DNA of 64,000 bases from Natrinema thermotolerans DSM 11552 (GTDB lineage Archaea; Halobacteriota; Halobacteria; Halobacteriales; Natrialbaceae), in assembly GCA_000337115.1 (NCBI GenBank), contig AOIR01000048.1, forward strand, positions 137,781-201,780. Direction: 5' to 3'. This document shows positions 1 through 8,249 of this stretch, piece after piece; within the stretch, counting starts at the first letter, position 1; every line of letters begins with the position of its first letter. The translations under genes were made by a program, and so were the position numbers. The notes beneath the pieces are model-generated. The model searched no databases. It was not told the origin of the DNA and saw only the letters and a program-made list of their open reading frames with translations.

Positions 1-84
1 TATAGTAGCCACTGAAAGTCATTGCACACCTGATCGAACGACGGCGTTGCGATCAGTGTGTGAATCGTTTCAGCGGCTACTATA
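1..84. repeat. Interspersed palindromic repeat, copy 1
   Basis: The first 84 bases form an imperfect inverted repeat. TATAGTAGCC at 1-10 pairs with GGCTACTATA at 75-84, and the arms continue inward (CTGAAA against TTTCAG, then ACACCTGATCG against CGATCAGTGTG). A second copy of the same length lies at 32764-32846 in opposite orientation, so this is a dispersed family and not a local hairpin. It sits beyond the 3' end of the minus-strand gene at 115-522. There is no ORF inside. It resembles a MITE or another non-autonomous intergenic element; the mobiliser is not visible. The copy may extend one or two bases beyond the window edge. Confidence 0.8.
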
Positions 85-114
85 GCTCCCGTTCGGGAGT
101 ACTGGCTCGGGTCA

Positions 115-522
115 CTACCCGGTCGGCGGCGACGCCCGGTCGCGTTCCGGAACGCGGGTCAGCAACTGGGCCGTGTCGACGACGTTTCGCGTCTCGAGCA
201 ACAGTTCCGCCGCCTCCCGGACCGTAAACGCCGCCTCGAGGTCGACGCCGTGACACCGCGTATAACACTCGAGCCAGCGGTTCATCGCGGTCTCGAGGGC
301 GGCCAGTTCGGCCTCGGTGAACGGGACCGTGCGACCGCCGGTCCGGCCCTCGACGTAGAGCCAGACGGCCGGGCCCACGCCATCCCGAAGATAGGCGTCG
401 GCATCGCCGGGGGCCGGAGAGCGGTTCGACGCCGTCGGGGAACGGTCGTCCCCGTCGAGCGCCGCCCGCTCGCGCTCGGCCCGGCGTGCGAGCGCGGCGA
501 TCCGCGGTCCGTACCGGCTCAC
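115..522 (-). CDS. Conserved hypothetical protein downstream of the ETF operon
   Basis: 135-residue protein of unknown function. I placed the start at the GTG at 522 because it begins one base after the fixCX stop (524-526), which makes it the last gene of the ETF operon; a longer reading would run back into fixCX. The N-terminus is basic and helical (GPRIAALARRAERERAALDG). After a Ser/Pro-rich linker comes a compact C-terminal half with WLYVEGRTGG, WLECYTRCHG and a helical region rich in Leu and Glu. No membrane segment or metal-binding pattern is evident. Its place in the operon suggests a role linked to ETF electron transfer, but the sequence itself shows no function. Confidence 0.7.
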   Translation of the reverse strand: MSRYGPRIAALARRAERERAALDGDDRSPTASNRSPAPGDADAYLRDGVGPAVWLYVEGRTGGRTVPFTEAELAALETAMNRWLECYTRCHGVDLEAAFTVREAAELLLETRNVVDTAQLLTRVPERDRASPPTG

Positions 523-523
523 G

Positions 524-2197
524 TTACCCCTCCCTGTATTCGACGCCCTTGCCACCGCGGGGGTGTTCCCACTCCGTGTCGGCGACGACCGCACAGGTGC
601 CACACTCGACGCAGGGCTGGGTGTCGAGACTGACCAGCGTCTCCTCGGTGCCGTTGGTCTTGACCGCCTCCGAGCGGTAGCAGCCGCCGCCGAAGTCCTC
701 GGCGCTGACCGGACAGGCGGTGACCGCCGCGCCGCTGGCGTCGAGCGACTGATCCAACAACTCGATGTGTGGGTTGCCCACGTCGGTGTCGTAGGTCAGG
801 TCGCCGATGCGCTCCTCGAGCGTCGGCGGCTCGATTTCGCTCTCCCAGTGGATCGTCTTGCCGTGTTCCTCGGCGATCAGCGTCGGCAGGGAGACGTAGC
901 CGGTCTTCGTATCCGGCAACATCGACACCAGCAACGGCGAGTTGTACGCCCGCTCGAGCAGTCGGTCCGCGATCGGATTGCCGACCGCCAGCGAGCCAAG
1001 TGGCGACTCGAGGACGCGTTCGACGGCGCTGGTCACGGCCTCGCGCTCGCCGACGGTCCGGGCGAGGTCGTACCGGCGGGGCCGGAGCTTGGCCATCGTG
1101 CCGGAGTCCTCGAGCAGTTTGGTGTATCGCCGCCCGGCGGCAGCCGGGTCGGCGTTGCCCCGAGTAACGGCGAAGGCGTCGGCCGCGAGCGCGCCGGCGG
1201 TGACGGCGTGGTTCATCCCCTTGATGATCGGCCCCTGGGCCTGCATCTGGCCGGCGGCGTCGCCGACGAGGACGAGCCGGTCGCGGTACGGCTCCCGGTG
1301 GGCGGCCTTCTTCGAGTCGGGGACGAGTTTCGCCGCGTACTCGCGTTCGTCGTACTCGTTGCCGAACCAGCCGGCGAGCAGCGGATGCGTGAGCAACGCG
1401 TCGAGCAGTTCGTGCGGTTCGGCCTCCCGCTCGAGGAGGCTATCGAGGTGGAAGACGGTCCCGATCGAGAGCGAATCCTCGTTGGTATATAGGAAACCAC
1501 CGCCCCGGACGTCGTCGAAGAGATCGCCGGAGAACAGGTGGGCAGCGCCCTCGTCGGAACCGATATCGAAGCGGTCGTCGATCGCGTCGGGATCGACGTC
1601 GACGACGGCCTTGACCCCCTGGAACCACTCTTCGGGCTCCTCCCAGTCCATCAGTCCCGCCTCGCGGGCGAGTTCGGAGTTGACGCCGTCGGCCGCCACG
1701 ATCAGGTCGGCCGTGATCGGCTCGAGTTCGTCGCAGGTGACGCCGACGATCTCGCCGTCGTCTTCGAGCAGGCCGTTCACCCGAACGTTCGTCAGCACGC
1801 CGCCGCCCGTCTCGCTTGTCTTCTCGTGGACGCGGCGCTCGAGCCACGAGTCCATCTCCCGGCGGAGGACGGCGTCACACCAGTCGGTGTCGTGTTCGTG
1901 GAGGTCGGTCAGATCGTACGTTTTGACCTTGTTGCCGGCCACGTTGTGGATGTAGTAGTCCGTCACCGGCCGTTCGGTCGCTTCTTCGCGGAAGCCATCG
2001 AAGAGGTCCGCGAGCGTGTAGGGGGCGGACTCCTCGCCGTAAATCAGGCCGCCGGAGACGTTCTTCGAGCCCGCCTCGGTACCGCGCTCCAAGACGAGCG
2101 TCTCGACGCCGTGGTCGGCCAGCCGCGCCGCGGCCGCGGCCCCACCGGGGCCACAGCCGACGACGATCGCCTCGTAGTGTTCGTACTCGTCAGTCAT
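524..2197 (-). CDS. fixC: ETF:quinone oxidoreductase-like flavoprotein FixC fused to ferredoxin-like FixX
   Basis: 557-residue FAD protein that is expected to pass electrons from the ETF to the quinone pool at the membrane. The N-terminus has the dinucleotide-binding signature VVGCGPGGAAAAARLADHG, and residues to about 430 follow the geranylgeranyl-reductase/FixC flavoprotein pattern (VLVGDAAGQ for FAD). The last 60 or so residues match FixX: CVECGTC followed by W-E-HPRGGKGVEYREG, the usual FixX ending, so FixC and FixX are one polypeptide here. The third Cys of the usual CxxCxxC run is replaced after CGTC, but Cys residues in TACP and GGGCY remain as possible cluster ligands. I chose the ATG at 2197 because it overlaps the etfA stop (ATGACTGA). 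Confidence 0.9.
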   Translation of the reverse strand: MTDEYEHYEAIVVGCGPGGAAAAARLADHGVETLVLERGTEAGSKNVSGGLIYGEESAPYTLADLFDGFREEATERPVTDYYIHNVAGNKVKTYDLTDLHEHDTDWCDAVLRREMDSWLERRVHEKTSETGGGVLTNVRVNGLLEDDGEIVGVTCDELEPITADLIVAADGVNSELAREAGLMDWEEPEEWFQGVKAVVDVDPDAIDDRFDIGSDEGAAHLFSGDLFDDVRGGGFLYTNEDSLSIGTVFHLDSLLEREAEPHELLDALLTHPLLAGWFGNEYDEREYAAKLVPDSKKAAHREPYRDRLVLVGDAAGQMQAQGPIIKGMNHAVTAGALAADAFAVTRGNADPAAAGRRYTKLLEDSGTMAKLRPRRYDLARTVGEREAVTSAVERVLESPLGSLAVGNPIADRLLERAYNSPLLVSMLPDTKTGYVSLPTLIAEEHGKTIHWESEIEPPTLEERIGDLTYDTDVGNPHIELLDQSLDASGAAVTACPVSAEDFGGGCYRSEAVKTNGTEETLVSLDTQPCVECGTCAVVADTEWEHPRGGKGVEYREG

Positions 2198-3716
2198 CGT
2201 CCTCACCCCCGTCGGCGACGGCTTCGGCCTCGAGCGCCGTCTCACCGGCCTCGACGGCCTCGGTCAGGCGCGGCAGTACCTCGAAGAGGTCGCCTTCGAT
2301 GAAGTAGTCCGAGAAGTCCCGGATCCGGGCGTCGGTGTCGGTGTTGACGGCGACGATGGTGTCGGACTCGTCCATGCCGACCTTGTGCTGGACCGCACCA
2401 GAGACACCGGCCGCGATGTAGACGTCCGGCGCGACGACCTGGCCGGTTTCGCCGATCTGGCGTTCTTCCGTCGCGTAGCTCTCGACGTGGCCCTCGAACT
2501 CGTAGGAGGAAGTGACGATGCCCCGCGTGATGCCGAGTTCGGCGTCCGCGAAGGCGTCGACCAGCTCGAGGCCGAGTTCCATCCCGCGGGTCGGGTCGTC
2601 CGCGATCCCGCGCCCGAGACAGACCATCACGTCGTGGCCGGTGAGGTCGATCCCGGCCTCGAGTTGATCGTACTCGGTGATCTCGACGCGGAACCAGTCG
2701 TCGTCCAGTTCCATGTCGTGTTCGACGACGAGCCCGTCGCGGTCGTGATCGGGCTCCATGGGCTCGAAGCTGCCCGGAATGACCGAACAGCCTTGCGGAT
2801 GAAACTCCCGACCGGGGTTGTCGAGACAGAGGATCGTCGAGTACTCGAAGCCCGAGAAGTCCGGCCGCTTCATGTGCAGGACCTTCTCAAAGGTCTTCTT
2901 CACGCCCGGTTCGCCGGTCTTGACCGGGTTCGAGACCTCGTTCTCCTCGATGAAGAGGTCCGAACAGTCCGAGGCCAGCCCGGAGTCGAGTTCGGCCTGG
3001 ACCTTCGCCGAGAGGTCGCGGCCGTTGTTCGTCGCCGGGAACAGGATGTACCGGGGCTTGTCGTAGTCGCGCCAGTCGGTACTCTCGATCGAGCCCTCGC
3101 CGCGGGCCATGTGTGAGGCGATCTCGGTGTAGGGCTTGTGTAGGAACCGTTCCAACCTGTGGTCGTCGTGATAGACCGCCACGTCGGCCCCGTAGGCGAT
3201 CGACTCCTCGGCCAGTCCCTCGCAGTCCTCGCCCATCAGGAACGCGACGACCCGCTCCTCGTCACCGTACTCCTCGGCGAAGTCGTCCATCAGTTCGCGG
3301 GCCTTCCCCAGCATCTCCTTCGAGACCTCGAGCAACTCGCCGTTCTGGGTCTCACAGAACACCCACATGTCGGCGTAGTCGCCGTCCGCGAGCGCTCGGA
3401 CGTGTCGCTTGTCGCGGGTGGGGTGGGAGAGGCCGTCGTCTTCCTCGGCCTCGGGTTCGTCGGCATCCGTCTCTGCGTCGTCGGATTCGGCGTCCGACTC
3501 GTCTTCCGTCTCGGCGCCCGCCTCGACGCCGTCGCTCTCGGCTCCGATCGCCTCGAGCCGGCCGTGGACCGCGTCGCGGGCCGTGTCGCGATCCTGACCA
3601 GCCCGCTCGGCCTCGAGGATCGCCCGTAGCTCGTCCGCGTCGTCGACGGTCTCGAGTTCGTCGGTCAGTTCCGCTACCGTGTGGTCGTCCGGATCGATGG
3701 CCGGCATCTCAATCAC
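2190..3716 (-). CDS. etfA: Electron transfer flavoprotein, alpha subunit
   Basis: ETF alpha subunit (FixB type), 508 residues. The C-terminal FAD domain is clear: a conserved run near residues 375-460 includes LGRGIAD, GETGQVVAPDVYIAAGVSG and AVQHKVGM, where the FAD pyrophosphate and ribityl chain bind. Residues 1-105 form an Asp/Glu-rich extension absent from bacterial ETF alpha, so the protein is much longer than the usual 310-330 residues. The GTG at 3716 overlaps the etfB stop; an in-frame ATG four codons in (3707) is the alternative. It should form a heterodimer with EtfB and act between acyl-CoA or other dehydrogenases and FixCX. Confidence 0.93.
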   Translation of the reverse strand: MIEMPAIDPDDHTVAELTDELETVDDADELRAILEAERAGQDRDTARDAVHGRLEAIGAESDGVEAGAETEDESDAESDDAETDADEPEAEEDDGLSHPTRDKRHVRALADGDYADMWVFCETQNGELLEVSKEMLGKARELMDDFAEEYGDEERVVAFLMGEDCEGLAEESIAYGADVAVYHDDHRLERFLHKPYTEIASHMARGEGSIESTDWRDYDKPRYILFPATNNGRDLSAKVQAELDSGLASDCSDLFIEENEVSNPVKTGEPGVKKTFEKVLHMKRPDFSGFEYSTILCLDNPGREFHPQGCSVIPGSFEPMEPDHDRDGLVVEHDMELDDDWFRVEITEYDQLEAGIDLTGHDVMVCLGRGIADDPTRGMELGLELVDAFADAELGITRGIVTSSYEFEGHVESYATEERQIGETGQVVAPDVYIAAGVSGAVQHKVGMDESDTIVAVNTDTDARIRDFSDYFIEGDLFEVLPRLTEAVEAGETALEAEAVADGGEDDD

Positions 3717-4578
3717 CCGCCTCCGCGGCGTAGGGTTGGATCTCCTCGAGTACCTCGCCCATGCCGTCGCCGGCGTCGGGATCGAGCATCGTCGCCTCGC
3801 GCTCCGAGGGCGCTTTGGGGATCGGATCCACCGAGGAGACGATCGTCGGCGAGCCGTCGAGCCCGATGTAGTCGGGATCGAGGTTCAGGTCGGCGTGGTC
3901 CCACGTCGTCAGGTACTCCTCGTGGTCGGCGGCCCGCTCCTCGGTCTCGGCCCGGAGCCGCTTGCGGGTCAACCGCTGGGAGGCGGTTCGATACGTCGGC
4001 TCGAACTCGGGATCGGTGACGACGAAACACGGCAGGGGCGCTTCGACCGTCTCGATCTCGTCGACGTCGCCCTCGACGAGTCGCTTCGCGCGCAGGGTCC
4101 GCTCGTCGGGATCGATGTCGAGCGCGACGACGTGGGTGACGATCGGCCAGTCCATCGCCCAGCAGGTCTGTGGGCCGGTCTGGCCGGTCTCCCCGTCGGC
4201 CGTCTTGAACCCCGCGAAGACGATGTCGATGTCGGCGACTTCCTCCTGGTAGGTCTCGAGGCCGGCCGAGAGCGTGATCGCCGTCGCCCACGTGTCGGAG
4301 GCTGCAAGCTCACGGTCGGACAGCAGGTAGCTGTCGTCGGTGTAGACCGTCTCCATCGCCCCCTGCAGGACCTCGGCATACCCCGGCGGCCCCATGCTCA
4401 TCCCGCTGACGTGGCCGCCGTGGCGGATCTTCGTCTGGAGCGCGGCCTGCAGCGCGAACTCGTCGTTGGGGTTCATCACCGTCGGCGTCTTCCCCCGCTC
4501 TAAGTGGCCCTCCTCGTCGAACGAGACGGCCCCCTCGGAGAAGTCGGGGACGCCTTTCGTCAGTACGATCGATCGCAT
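3709..4578 (-). CDS. etfB: Electron transfer flavoprotein, beta subunit
   Basis: 289-residue ETF beta subunit (FixA type), first gene of the etfB-etfA-fixCX operon. The N-terminus MRSIVLTKGVPDF and the run MNPNDEFALQAAL are typical, as are VFAGFKTADGETGQTGP and GPPGYAEVL from the nucleotide-binding fold. I rejected longer readings upstream because the family starts at the MRSIVLTKGV strand. An AT-rich segment at about 4630-4645 (TTCTTAATACTG on the minus strand) is a possible promoter. EtfB supplies the AMP or second FAD site of the heterodimer. Whether this ETF bifurcates electrons cannot be told from the sequence. Confidence 0.93.
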   Translation of the reverse strand: MRSIVLTKGVPDFSEGAVSFDEEGHLERGKTPTVMNPNDEFALQAALQTKIRHGGHVSGMSMGPPGYAEVLQGAMETVYTDDSYLLSDRELAASDTWATAITLSAGLETYQEEVADIDIVFAGFKTADGETGQTGPQTCWAMDWPIVTHVVALDIDPDERTLRAKRLVEGDVDEIETVEAPLPCFVVTDPEFEPTYRTASQRLTRKRLRAETEERAADHEEYLTTWDHADLNLDPDYIGLDGSPTIVSSVDPIPKAPSEREATMLDPDAGDGMGEVLEEIQPYAAEAGD

Positions 4579-4790
4579 GAATACCCCCGTCGGTATATGA
4601 CCATTGTTGACATGGCTGTGGCCTTCTATCATAGTATCAGTATTAAGAATAGGGGTGAAAATCGCCGATAGAGAGCGCTGATCGGCGGGTCGGCGCTGTC
4701 GGCCGCCCGTCGAGACGCTCCGAGGTTCCGTCCGTAGCGTCCGCTCGAGCGGAGACAATCAGTACTGCGAGGAGCGATCGGCCGTCCGCT

Positions 4791-5648
4791 TCATTCGCGA
4801 TCGCGCTCGGTCGTCCGCATCGTGATCTCGCCGTCAGCGCGGATCGTCCCGTCGATTTCGGCGTCGGGGCCGAGTTCGAGGTCCGCACAGACGACGTCAC
4901 CGAGGACCCGCGCGTCGGCGGCGACGTCGACGTCGCCCTCGCGCGTGGTCACGTCGCCGTGGATGCGGGTCCCCTCGCCGACGGCGATGTCGCCGCGCGC
5001 ACGGAGGCTCCCGAAAATGTTGCAGTCCGCGCCGACGGCGATCCGTTCGGCACGGACGTTGCCGTGGAGTCGGCAGTCGTCGCCGATCGTCGCGGGCGTC
5101 GAGACGCGCCAAGCGTCGTCGCCGACGGTCGCGTTCCGGGGGATCACCAGCGGTTCGGCCTCGGAGTCGCCGTCGTCGTCCTCGACGAGTTCGGACACGA
5201 GCCGCTGGGCGGTGTCTTCCTCACCGATCAACAGCAAGTGCTTGAGATAGACGAACAGGAAGACGATCGTCGGCATCGGGTTCCGGATGACGATCCAGCC
5301 GTTGGCTTCGAACCCCTCGTCGATCTCGACGTCGTCGCCGATGTCGAGATCGCCGGCGACTTTGAGCCTGCCGCCGATATGAACGCGCTCGCCGACGTAG
5401 GCGTCCTCGCCGACCAGGACGTTCTCGGCGACGTCACACCACATGTCGAGTCGGCAGTCGCCGTCGGCCTCGATCGCGCCGCCGAACTCGGCGGACTCGC
5501 CGGCCAGCACGTTCCGGCCGCGCACGCCGAACCCGACGGTCGAGCGGGCCCCGACGAGGACGTCCCCGTCGGTAACGAGGTCGCGCTCTTGGGCTTCCGT
5601 CCCGTCGGGAACGACGAGTTCGTCGAGCGGGTCCCTGCTGAAGGCCAC
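4791..5648 (-). CDS. Bactofilin-like polymer-forming beta-helix protein
   Basis: 285-residue protein built from short repeated turns of the left-handed/bactofilin beta-helix type (VGEDAYVGERVHIGG, DLDIGDDVEIDEG, IFGSLRARGDIAVGEG, IHGDV). The repeats are broken near residues 125-150 by a hydrophobic segment (IVFLFVYLKHLLLIG) that could dip into the membrane or form a dimer contact, followed by an acidic linker. The GTG at 5648 is preferred because a TATA box (TTTATTAGGT, 5671-5680) lies about 27 nt upstream, giving a leaderless transcript. Bacterial bactofilins polymerise into scaffolds. A cytoskeletal or cell-envelope role is inference here, and a hexapeptide-acyltransferase-like origin is also possible. 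Confidence 0.75.
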   Translation of the reverse strand: MAFSRDPLDELVVPDGTEAQERDLVTDGDVLVGARSTVGFGVRGRNVLAGESAEFGGAIEADGDCRLDMWCDVAENVLVGEDAYVGERVHIGGRLKVAGDLDIGDDVEIDEGFEANGWIVIRNPMPTIVFLFVYLKHLLLIGEEDTAQRLVSELVEDDDGDSEAEPLVIPRNATVGDDAWRVSTPATIGDDCRLHGNVRAERIAVGADCNIFGSLRARGDIAVGEGTRIHGDVTTREGDVDVAADARVLGDVVCADLELGPDAEIDGTIRADGEITMRTTERDRE

Positions 5649-5670
5649 ACTCGGGCCCAAAGGGGGCACC

Positions 5671-5682
5671 ACCTAATAAACC
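5671..5682 (-). promoter_or_regulatory. TATA element for the bactofilin-like gene
   Basis: On the minus strand this reads GGTTTATTAGGT and is centred about 28 nt before the GTG at 5648. This is the spacing expected when transcription starts at the start codon. Confidence 0.6.
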
Positions 5683-5786
5683 TCGCGCGTCGTCAGTCGT
5701 CCGTCGGACGCCCGTCTGCCGGTCCCGGCGCTCGGCCGTCGCGACCAGTCGCCTCGCTTTTACACCCCCGCTGCGTACTCTCGGCC

Positions 5787-5984
5787 ATGACTACGCTCGC
5801 ATTCGACGACGAGGGCGTCGACGTCGTCTACGAAGGCACCGAGTTCCGTCTCGAGAAGGACCTGATCGAGGAAGCCACCGAGAAGTCCTACTACGACGTG
5901 ACCGACCACGAGGTGTTACAGATCGTCGCCGAACAGCCGAACCTGCAGGGTGAGCCACGACGCGTCGGTGACATTCTGGACTGA
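5787..5984 (+). CDS. Small conserved haloarchaeal protein (DUF5800-like)
   Basis: 65-residue acidic protein of unknown function. It is a compact strand-rich protein (FDDEGVDVVYEGTEFRLEK) followed by helix (KDLIEEATEK) and a second half ending GEPRRVGDILD. I believe it belongs to a haloarchaeal DUF (DUF5800), from memory. The ATG at 5787 lies about 27 nt after a TTTTACA element at 5757-5763, which fits a leaderless transcript. It is convergent with the DUF420 gene. No catalytic motif is visible. Confidence 0.75.
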   Translation: MTTLAFDDEGVDVVYEGTEFRLEKDLIEEATEKSYYDVTDHEVLQIVAEQPNLQGEPRRVGDILD

Positions 5985-5995
5985 ATCCGACCCGG

Positions 5996-6559
5996 TCAGT
6001 AGACCACGTGGAGTAACACGAAGACGACGATCCCCAGCGAGAACGAGACCAGCCACAGCGACGCCGCGACGCGGCCGATCCGGGCGTGGCTCGTCGCCGG
6101 GATCTCCGCGACCGGCCGCGAGGCCGCCAGCAGGAGGACGTAGTACAGCAGCGGGATACAAACGATCGCCAGCAGGATGTGAATCGCCAGCAGCGGCAGG
6201 TAGACGAACTGCTCGATCGTCGCCGGCCCCGGGAAGTCCGACGGTCCGCCCATCACCGTCAGTCGATAGAGATAGAGCGCGAGAAAGGCCACGAACAGTC
6301 CGAACGACGACAGCATCGCGACCCGATGCCGGCCGATCGCACCGCGGCGGATCGCCCGCCAGCCGACCGCGATCGTCCCGATCGCGACCGCACTGATCAC
6401 GGCGTTGACCGCCGGAATCACATCGATGACCCACTCCGGGGCGGCGGGCACGCTCGAGGCAGGGATCCGGCCGCCGGCGGCCGCGAAGACCACCGCTAGC
6501 GACACGACGCTCAACACGCCGGTGAGCAGGCGCACGCGCTCTCGAGGGACGTATTCCAT
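5996..6559 (-). CDS. DUF420 family membrane protein
   Basis: 187-residue integral membrane protein with five hydrophobic helices. The pattern agrees with the DUF420/YozB family: conserved His residues in helices (GRHRVAML, LAIHILLAI, LLHVVY) and loops such as MGGPSDFPGP. His residues of this type often coordinate haem or copper. A relative in staphylococci (CtaM) is needed for an aa3-type oxidase, as far as I recall, so a role in terminal oxidase assembly is possible. The start at MEYVPRERVR (6559) puts a basic patch before the first helix; the longer upstream reading adds an unlikely 22 residues. Confidence 0.8.
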   Translation of the reverse strand: MEYVPRERVRLLTGVLSVVSLAVVFAAAGGRIPASSVPAAPEWVIDVIPAVNAVISAVAIGTIAVGWRAIRRGAIGRHRVAMLSSFGLFVAFLALYLYRLTVMGGPSDFPGPATIEQFVYLPLLAIHILLAIVCIPLLYYVLLLAASRPVAEIPATSHARIGRVAASLWLVSFSLGIVVFVLLHVVY

Positions 6560-6824
6560 GTGCGATCGTTCGAGCGAAGCGGGAAAGCGGTTACCTTCCG
6601 CGACGGCCACGACGGCGTTTGACACCGAACCCGGTATCGAACGCTGTCATCGAGCCGAGTAGAACCGCTCATAGCGCTGTCGCCGCTGTCCTCGAGAACA
6701 CGTCACATCGGCTCCGTACTGCTGTCGCTCGTCGGTGTAGCGTCGGAAAGGATTATGCGTGGGTGATGTCCACGAAGGGAAATCACCTGCATCGGTTTGG
6801 GGTGGAGCTCAGCCACCTGTGCGA

Positions 6825-6909
<85 letters not shown>

Positions 6910-6945
6910 TCGCGGTCTCTGTCTGCACTCAATTGTATCCAGTGT

Positions 6946-6957
6946 GATTATAAAAGC
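6946..6957 (-). promoter_or_regulatory. TATA element for tRNA-Leu
   Basis: The minus strand reads CTTTTATAATCA, centred about 43 nt before the tRNA 5' end, so the primary transcript would carry a leader of some 15-20 nt for RNase P to remove. Confidence 0.6.
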
Positions 6958-7129
6958 CCTTTCCTTTGGATCGGCGACTGCGGCCGGATCACACGCGGAC
7001 GACGGTCCCGCGTGACAGGTTTGCGGACTACTCCCCGACCGAGACGCCACGGCCGCGAACACGTGCGGCAGTTCTCGTCGCGCCCCGCGAGACACAAAGG
7101 TTTCAACGCTCGAGCGAAATCTCAGATCG

Positions 7130-7858
7130 ATGCAGTCGGGACGAACACGTGCGCTCGCAGGTGCTGTCGTGGCCAGCGGCATGGTCGCAGCGGGTCTGCT
7201 CGTCTCGCCGTCGACGGCAATCGGGGCCGTCGACTCGCTCGCCGCCGATCCGCTTTCCTTCGGCCTCGTCGTCGCCGGGCTCTATCTCGTGCGGCCCCTG
7301 CTCGCGTGGCCGACCACGCCGCTCGCGGCCGTCGTCGGCTACGGGTACGGTGTCGCCGTCGGCGTTCCGGTCGCACTCGCAGGCGTCGTCGTCACCGTCC
7401 TGCCGATCTTTGTCGCCGTCGGCTGGCTCGCTGGCGACGAGTCGACCGAGGATGTCACCACGGCGTCGAACGGGTGGGACGAGGGCGGACTCCTCGAGCG
7501 CACCGGCGACGCCGTCGGTCGTTACTACGAGACCGCGGGTCCGCTTCGGGGCGTCGTCGCCTCGCGGCTGGCCCCGATCCCGTCGGACGTGGCGACGTGT
7601 GCCGCGGCGGTCAGCGACGTTTCGCTCCGGTGGTTCCTCGTCGGCACGGCGGTCGGCGAACTCCCATGGACGATCGCTGCGGTCGTCGTCGGGGCCTCCG
7701 CGGCGACGGCGACGGCGGGCGGGATCGGCGACGCCGGGCTAGCAGTTTCGCTGGCCGGCCTTCTCGCGGCCTGTCTCTTGCTCGCCGGGCCCGCCTACCG
7801 CACGCTCCGGTCGCGAGACCTGCTCCGAACGGGAAACGGCCAGTCGACGGACAACTGA
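7130..7858 (+). CDS. VTT/SNARE-associated (TVP38/DedA-like) membrane protein
   Basis: 242-residue integral membrane protein. The VTT-type core is visible in AAVVGYGYGVAVGVP early on and in the conserved segment RLAPIPSDVATCAAAVSDVS, with the Arg-x-x-Pro-x-P reentrant motif, followed by WFLVGTAVGELPWTIAAVVVG. Six to seven hydrophobic stretches are present. Relatives move lipids or flip undecaprenyl phosphate in bacteria; the substrate in haloarchaea is unknown. The gene stands alone, and its C-terminus ends in a short charged tail. A single ATG at 7130 fits the hydrophobic start. Confidence 0.8.
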   Translation: MQSGRTRALAGAVVASGMVAAGLLVSPSTAIGAVDSLAADPLSFGLVVAGLYLVRPLLAWPTTPLAAVVGYGYGVAVGVPVALAGVVVTVLPIFVAVGWLAGDESTEDVTTASNGWDEGGLLERTGDAVGRYYETAGPLRGVVASRLAPIPSDVATCAAAVSDVSLRWFLVGTAVGELPWTIAAVVVGASAATATAGGIGDAGLAVSLAGLLAACLLLAGPAYRTLRSRDLLRTGNGQSTDN

Positions 7859-7966
7859 ACGAACAGCCCACCGCTGCTCGTCGCTACTCGCTCTCGAGCA
7901 GCGACTCGCTCATCGCCGGGAGTTGCGTCTCGAGTCGGGCGTTCGGCTCGATATAACGAGAACGGC

Positions 7967-8140
7967 TCAGCGGAAGGGGTCGCTACAGTCGATGATGACC
8001 CCGTGTTGGGGGCAGACGTACTTGCAGTGGCGCTTGTACATCGGGGCTTCGCAGTGGGGACACCGCGGCGCGCCGGTACCGTCGCTCGAGGTCGCCGTCT
8101 CCCTACCACCGGCGGCGCCGTCCCCGGCGTCGGCAGTCAT
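7967..8140 (-). CDS. Small zinc-finger protein, 57 residues
   Basis: Short acidic protein with one predicted zinc site near the C-terminus. Residues 1-25 are Gly/Ala/Asp/Ser-rich and look disordered. CPHC at 27-30 is followed by HCKYVCPQHG at 38-47, giving candidate ligands C27, C30, C39, C43 and H46. It starts at the ATG at 8138-8140 and ends with TGA at 7967-7969. It belongs to the class of haloarchaeal zinc-finger microproteins, many of which affect growth or biofilm formation. It lies just downstream of nrdJ on the same strand, with a gap of about 110 bases. Confidence 0.75.
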   Translation of the reverse strand: MTADAGDGAAGGRETATSSDGTGAPRCPHCEAPMYKRHCKYVCPQHGVIIDCSDPFR

Positions 8141-8249
8141 ACGACGCCGTTCGCGCCGGCCGGTGCTAAGTGTGGTGTTTGCGGTGACGCTCCCGTCCGC
8201 TGTCCCGAAAAAACGACCGCGAAAACGGAACCGAACCCTCAGTTAGCGC

